Assembly: GCA_903862425.1 (NCBI GenBank)
Contig: CAIOYC010000039.1
Coordinates: forward strand, 62,001 to 126,000
Reading direction: 5' to 3'
DNA from: an uncultured Caulobacterales bacterium
Lineage (GTDB): Bacteria; Pseudomonadota; Alphaproteobacteria; Caulobacterales; Caulobacteraceae
Length of the DNA stretch: 64,000 nt
The position numbers and the translations under genes are program-made. Below are positions 60,738 through 64,000 of the stretch, one piece after another. The notes below the pieces were generated by a model. That model was not told where the DNA came from. It saw only the letters and a program-made list of their open reading frames with translations, and did no database searches. Each line of letters begins with the position of its first letter. Position 1 is the first letter of the stretch.

Positions 60738-61241
60738 ATGCGTGGCGATCCGGCGATCATCCGCCTTTTGAATGCGGTGCTGACCAACGAACTGACCTCA
60801 GTCAACCAGTACTTTCTGCACGCGCGGATGTATCAGAACTGGGGCTTCGAGCGCCTGGGCAAGATCACCTACGACGAGTCCATCGGCGAGATGAAGCATG
60901 CCGACAAGCTGATCAAGCGCATCCTCTTCCTCGACGGCCTGCCCAACCTGCAAGACCTGCACAAGCTCGCCATCGGCGAAAACGTGCCCGAGTGCATGGC
61001 GGCCGATCTGGCGGTGGAGATGGGCGGACGCGCCACCCAGGTGGAGGCCATCCGCCAATGCGAAGCGGTCGAGGACTATGTCTCGCGCCAGATCTTGAAA
61101 GAGATCCTGGTCGATACCGAGGAGCACATCGACTTCCTGGAGACCCAGCTCTCCCTTGTCCGCTCCCTCGGCGAAGCCAACTACCTGCAATCCGCCATGG
61201 GCCAGCTCGGCAACCACGGCGACGCGGCCGGCGGCGGCTAG
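60738..61241 (+). CDS. bfr: Bacterioferritin
   Basis: Bfr (167 aa) assembles into 24-mer cages storing iron as ferric mineral. The di-iron ferroxidase residues are present: NELTSVNQYFLHARM, ESIGEMKHADKLIKRILFL (E51/H54 type) and DTEEHIDFLETQLSLV. The haem-ligand methionine in GEMKHAD is conserved, so it should bind haem at the dimer interface. It follows bfd directly. Its stop interlocks with that of the convergent FAD enzyme (CTAG). Confidence 0.96.
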   Translation: MRGDPAIIRLLNAVLTNELTSVNQYFLHARMYQNWGFERLGKITYDESIGEMKHADKLIKRILFLDGLPNLQDLHKLAIGENVPECMAADLAVEMGGRATQVEAIRQCEAVEDYVSRQILKEILVDTEEHIDFLETQLSLVRSLGEANYLQSAMGQLGNHGDAAGGG

Positions 61242-62638
61242 AACAGCACCCGCGGGTTCATGATGCGCTGGGGGTCCAGGGCCTGGCGGATGGCGCGCAG
61301 AGCCGCGACCTCGGCAGCGGACTTGTAGCGCAGAGCCTCAGCCGACTTCATGGCGCCGAGGCCGTGTTCGGCGCTGATCGAGCCGCCGAGCGAGACGGCG
61401 ATATCGTGGACGGTCCGCGCCCCCTGGTCACGCAGGGCCGCATGGGCTTCGTCGGTCCCGCCCTCGGGCCGCAGCACGTCGTAGTGGATGTTGCCGTCGC
61501 CCACATGGCCGAAGGCGACGATGCGCGCGCCGGGCTGCAGCTTTATCGCTTCGGCGGAAGCGCGGGCGATGAAAGCGGCGACCTGGCTGATCGGCACGGA
61601 GATGTCGTGCTTCCACGCCGCGCCTTCCGGCTTCTGTGCGGCGGACTGGCCCTCGCGCACCGCCCACATGGCCATGGCCTGGGTGTCGTTCTGAGCGACG
61701 GCGGCGTCGCTAATCAGCCCGTCCTCCAGCGCCGAGGCGAGCAGGCGCTCCATGGCGCGGGCGGCGTGCCCCGGTTCCGCCGAAGCGATTTCTATCAAGG
61801 CGGCCCAGGGCGGGGCGCCCTCCAGCGGCGGGCGCAGGCCGAGATTCTTCTGCGCGAACGAGATGCCTAGTGCGTTCATCAGCTCGAACGCCTCCACTGC
61901 CCCGCCGCTCTCGGCCTTGGCCCGGTGCAGCAGGGCGATGGCGTCGGCGGGGGAGGCGAGGGCGACGGTGGCCACGGCGCGGTCGCGCAGAACGGGAAAC
62001 AGCTTCAACGCGGCGGCGGTGACCACCCCCAGCGTGCCTTCCGCTCCGATCAGCAGCTGCTTCAGATCGTAACCGGTATTGTCCTTCCTGAGGCGCTTCA
62101 GCCCGTGGAAGATTTCGCCATTGGGTAGCACCGCCTCCAGCCCGAGCACCAGATCGCGCATGGTTCCATAGCGCAGCACCGCCGTGCCGCCGGCATTGGT
62201 GGAGATATTGCCGCCGATGGTCGCCGTGCCTTCCGCCGCCAGGCTGAGGGGGAAGAAGCGCCCGGCCGCCGCCGCGTCTTCCTGCGCCGCCTGCAGGGTT
62301 ACGCCGGCCTCCACCACCATCACGTCGTCGTCGGCCGCGACCTCGCGCACCCGGTTCAGCTTCTCGGTGGACAGCAGCACCTCGCCCCTGGGGATCTGCC
62401 CGCCGACAAGGCCAGTATTGCCGCCCTGGGGGATGATGGCCGTGCCGCTCTGCGCGCACAGGCGCACGATGGCGGCGACCTCTTCGACGGTCCTGGGCAG
62501 GAGCAGCAGGGGCGTGGCCCCGGTCCAGCGATCGCGCCACTCTACCAGCTTGGGCGCCAGCCGGTCCGGGTCCTGCGACCACCCGGCCTCGCCCACGGCG
62601 GCTTTCAGACGGTCGAGGATCGGAGCGGGCGTATTCAT
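61238..62638 (-). CDS. FAD-linked oxidoreductase (GlcD/D2HGDH type)
   Basis: A 466-aa flavoenzyme with a PCMH-type FAD-binding domain (IIPQGGNTGLVGGQIP, GTATIGGNISTNAGGT, LIGAEGTLGVVTAA) and an FAD-oxidase C-terminal domain (FGHVGDGNIHYDVL and SAEHGLGAMKSA). It most resembles D-2-hydroxyglutarate or D-lactate dehydrogenase and may remove the D-2-hydroxy acid produced by side reactions. The exact substrate is not settled. It starts with ATG and converges with bfr. Confidence 0.92.
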   Translation of the reverse strand: MNTPAPILDRLKAAVGEAGWSQDPDRLAPKLVEWRDRWTGATPLLLLPRTVEEVAAIVRLCAQSGTAIIPQGGNTGLVGGQIPRGEVLLSTEKLNRVREVAADDDVMVVEAGVTLQAAQEDAAAAGRFFPLSLAAEGTATIGGNISTNAGGTAVLRYGTMRDLVLGLEAVLPNGEIFHGLKRLRKDNTGYDLKQLLIGAEGTLGVVTAAALKLFPVLRDRAVATVALASPADAIALLHRAKAESGGAVEAFELMNALGISFAQKNLGLRPPLEGAPPWAALIEIASAEPGHAARAMERLLASALEDGLISDAAVAQNDTQAMAMWAVREGQSAAQKPEGAAWKHDISVPISQVAAFIARASAEAIKLQPGARIVAFGHVGDGNIHYDVLRPEGGTDEAHAALRDQGARTVHDIAVSLGGSISAEHGLGAMKSAEALRYKSAAEVAALRAIRQALDPQRIMNPRVLF

Positions 62639-62697
62639 CGCCCCAGTCTAGCGCGCCCGACACCGCATCAGAAGCCGCGCAGGGAGGATAAGCTTGC

Positions 62698-63081
62698 ATG
62701 CCATCCCTCCGCGCGCTAACACTGAACCAAATGGTGCAGTATTCGACCCCCCGCCTCGACGCCGCCTTCGCTGCGCTTTCCGACGCCACCCGGCGCGGGG
62801 TTCTGGAGCGGCTCGGGCGGTCGGAGGCGTCGATCACGGAGCTGGCCGACAGGTTCCACATGACCCTCACCGGCATGAAGAAGCACGTGGGTGTTCTGGA
62901 GCAGGCGGGGCTGGTCACGACGCAGAAGATCGGACGCGTACGCACCTGCCGGCTCGGCCCCAGCCGTCTCGAGGAAGAGGCGGCCTGGATCGAAGGGCGC
63001 CGCCGGCTGTGGGACGCACGCTTCGACGCCCTGGACACGGTCGTCGAGGGCATGAAACGGAAGGAAACGCTCGATGAATAA
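62698..63081 (+). CDS. ArsR family regulator
   Basis: A 127-aa winged-helix protein: LDAAFAALSDATRRGVLERL, SITELADRFHMTLTGMKKHV and GVLEQAGLVTTQKIGRVRTC are the ArsR fold. It lacks the metal-binding cysteine box of ArsR itself and belongs to the group paired with SRPBCC proteins. The ATG at 62698 follows GGAGG; a later start at 62731 is possible. It overlaps the AHSA1-type gene by 8 bp, so the two are probably translated together. Confidence 0.9.
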   Translation: MPSLRALTLNQMVQYSTPRLDAAFAALSDATRRGVLERLGRSEASITELADRFHMTLTGMKKHVGVLEQAGLVTTQKIGRVRTCRLGPSRLEEEAAWIEGRRRLWDARFDALDTVVEGMKRKETLDE

Positions 63082-63553
63082 CCGCACAACGGTCGAACGG
63101 ACCTCAGACCGGGAGCTCGTCGCCACACGAACTGTCGATGCGCCGGCGCGCCTCGTGTTCGAGGCGTGGACCACGGCCGAGCTGATCATGCGCTGGTGGG
63201 CGCCGGAGTCGTTCGGCATAACCTTCCTGTCCTGCGAGACCGACGTCCGCACGGGGGGCACGTACCGTTACGTGTTCGCTCACCCCGATCTGGCCGAGCC
63301 CATGGCCTTCTTCGGCCGTTATATTGAGGTCGAGCCGCCCTCGCGCCTCGTCTGGACCAATGAGGAGGGCGAGGACGGGGCCGTGACCTCGGTGACCTTC
63401 GAGGAAAAGGACGGCCAGACCCTGGTCATCGTGCACGACCTCTATCCCTCGAAGGCCGCGCTCGACGACGCCATCGCCTCCGGCAGCACCGGCGCCTGGC
63501 CCGAGCAATTCGACGCTCTGGACGAGATCCTCACCACTTTGCGCACTAGATAA
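63074..63553 (+). CDS. SRPBCC (AHSA1-like) protein
   Basis: A 159-aa START-like protein of the AHSA1 group: VATRTVDAPARLVFEAWTTA, MRWWAPESFGI, VRTGGTYRYVF and VEPPSRLVWTNEE are the family blocks. The domain has a hydrophobic cavity for a lipid or aromatic ligand. Genes of this kind are regularly paired with the upstream ArsR-type regulator, as here; the ligand and output are unknown. Confidence 0.9.
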   Translation: MNNRTTVERTSDRELVATRTVDAPARLVFEAWTTAELIMRWWAPESFGITFLSCETDVRTGGTYRYVFAHPDLAEPMAFFGRYIEVEPPSRLVWTNEEGEDGAVTSVTFEEKDGQTLVIVHDLYPSKAALDDAIASGSTGAWPEQFDALDEILTTLRTR

Positions 63554-63621
63554 CGGCGCGTCGGAGCGTGACGGATCGCACGCCCCTATCCCGACTGCAT
63601 ACGACCCTAGTCAGACATTCG

Positions 63622-63855
63622 TTAAGCTGTGGCTGGGGTATGGATGGCCTGAAACGCAGAAATTGTCGCCATGACAACAATCACCAAAGCCGCGACGTAA
63701 AACGTCCTTGGATTGGTTTTTCGGTCAACTGAATACGGCAATAAATGCGCCCGACCTGTGAGAAGAAATAAAATCGCAACGCCAAATAGGAAGACGGAAG
63801 CGATCAGGTAGGCGTCGTGCGGCTTGAAGAAGGTGGACAAGATCATTGTGTTCAT
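63622..63855 (-). CDS. Small two-helix membrane protein
   Basis: A 77-aa frame predicted to have two membrane helices (YLIASVFLFGVAILFLLTG and FYVAALVIVVMATISAFQAI). GC is lower here than in surrounding DNA, fitting a recently acquired or fast-evolving gene. The ATG at 63855 was chosen; the frame is open further upstream without coding signs. No family is recognised, and it may be partial evidence of a gene continuing beyond the window's edge. Confidence 0.5.
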   Translation of the reverse strand: MNTMILSTFFKPHDAYLIASVFLFGVAILFLLTGRAHLLPYSVDRKTNPRTFYVAALVIVVMATISAFQAIHTPATA

Positions 63856-64000
63856 TTCGCCGTCCCCCGTCCCGCTTTTGCAAGAGCGAACTCGGGCGGC
63901 GACTTTGCACCCATCCCGGACATTGATGGCGTCTGTTTGGAGAGATGGGTGTATAGTGGCGGCGCTATCCATGTCCGGGCGGGGGCGAGGCCAGCACAAT

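Noticed and set aside
1-64000. tRNA, rRNA, CRISPR array, integrase or insertion sequence
   Set aside because: No T-loop plus acceptor stem combination, repeat-spacer array, or transposase/integrase signature was seen by eye; a tRNAscan or CRISPR search could confirm.

Overview
This window looks like chromosomal DNA from a high-GC alphaproteobacterium, most likely of the Caulobacteraceae (Caulobacter/Phenylobacterium type). The main reasons are a DUF1013 cell-cycle regulator of the TrcR type, a periplasmic NtrZ-like regulator, the block DUF3576 - leuS - lptE - holA, two promoters matching the alphaproteobacterial EcfG (sigma-T) general-stress consensus, and frequent GTG and TTG starts. No rRNA, tRNA, CRISPR array, insertion sequence or prophage was recognised. 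Most of the window is compact housekeeping DNA with a few small accessory pockets.

Layout. 0-10.5 kb: a TraB/GumN protein, rplS-trmD, tesB with a DUF3108 and a pentapeptide-repeat protein, a crotonase, DUF488, an M2 peptidase, a stress lipoprotein (DUF4142) and mtgA. 10.6-24 kb: a nitroreductase, a membrane-tethered putative transcription factor, holA-lptE-leuS-DUF3576, ntrZ, a thiE-like gene divergent from the yggS-type PLP gene, a glutathione transferase with a divergent TetR regulator and two operator-like sites, a cupin, hrcA-grpE and rph. 24-32 kb: a GFA-type protein, a Vsr mismatch endonuclease, cysK, a C5-cytosine methyltransferase, an EcfG-controlled DUF2188 gene, a GGDEF-EAL protein, murI, a SixA-type phosphatase, DUF952 and pyrD. 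32-43.7 kb: a TetR-controlled tripartite Emr-type efflux operon with two near-identical palindromic operators, then a 2-oxoglutarate dioxygenase, an FAH hydrolase/zeta-GST pair, carbonic anhydrase, an aldehyde dehydrogenase and an Lrp/alanine dehydrogenase pair. 43.8-51.8 kb: the two last genes of carboxyspermidine-type polyamine synthesis, an ABC ATPase with a very large permease-M1 peptidase fusion, and a dienelactone hydrolase. 51.9-64 kb: rimM-rpsP-ffh, an orphan small gene, sodC, trcR, two divergent DUF465 genes (one only 58 aa), a SnoaL-like protein, ftsK, DUF4180, a Fur-box-preceded bfd-bfr iron-storage pair, an FAD oxidoreductase and an ArsR/AHSA1 pair.

How the genes work together. 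Ribosome biogenesis and protein export (rplS, trmD, rimM, rpsP, ffh), cell envelope (mtgA, murI, lptE, ftsK), heat shock (hrcA-grpE), RNA maturation (rph) and pyrimidine synthesis (pyrD) form the core. Around them are regulator-target pairs that can be read directly from the DNA: TetR/GST, TetR/Emr efflux, Lrp/ald, Fur/bfd-bfr and EcfG/DUF2188 plus DUF4142.

No wholly new multi-gene system is proven here. The best candidates for something underdescribed are the permease-M1 fusion with its ATPase, the lone membrane-tethered regulator at 11.35-12.6 kb, the dcm-cysK-vsr arrangement, and the unusually tight gene packing (four convergent pairs with interlocked stop codons and one divergent pair sharing a CATG start).
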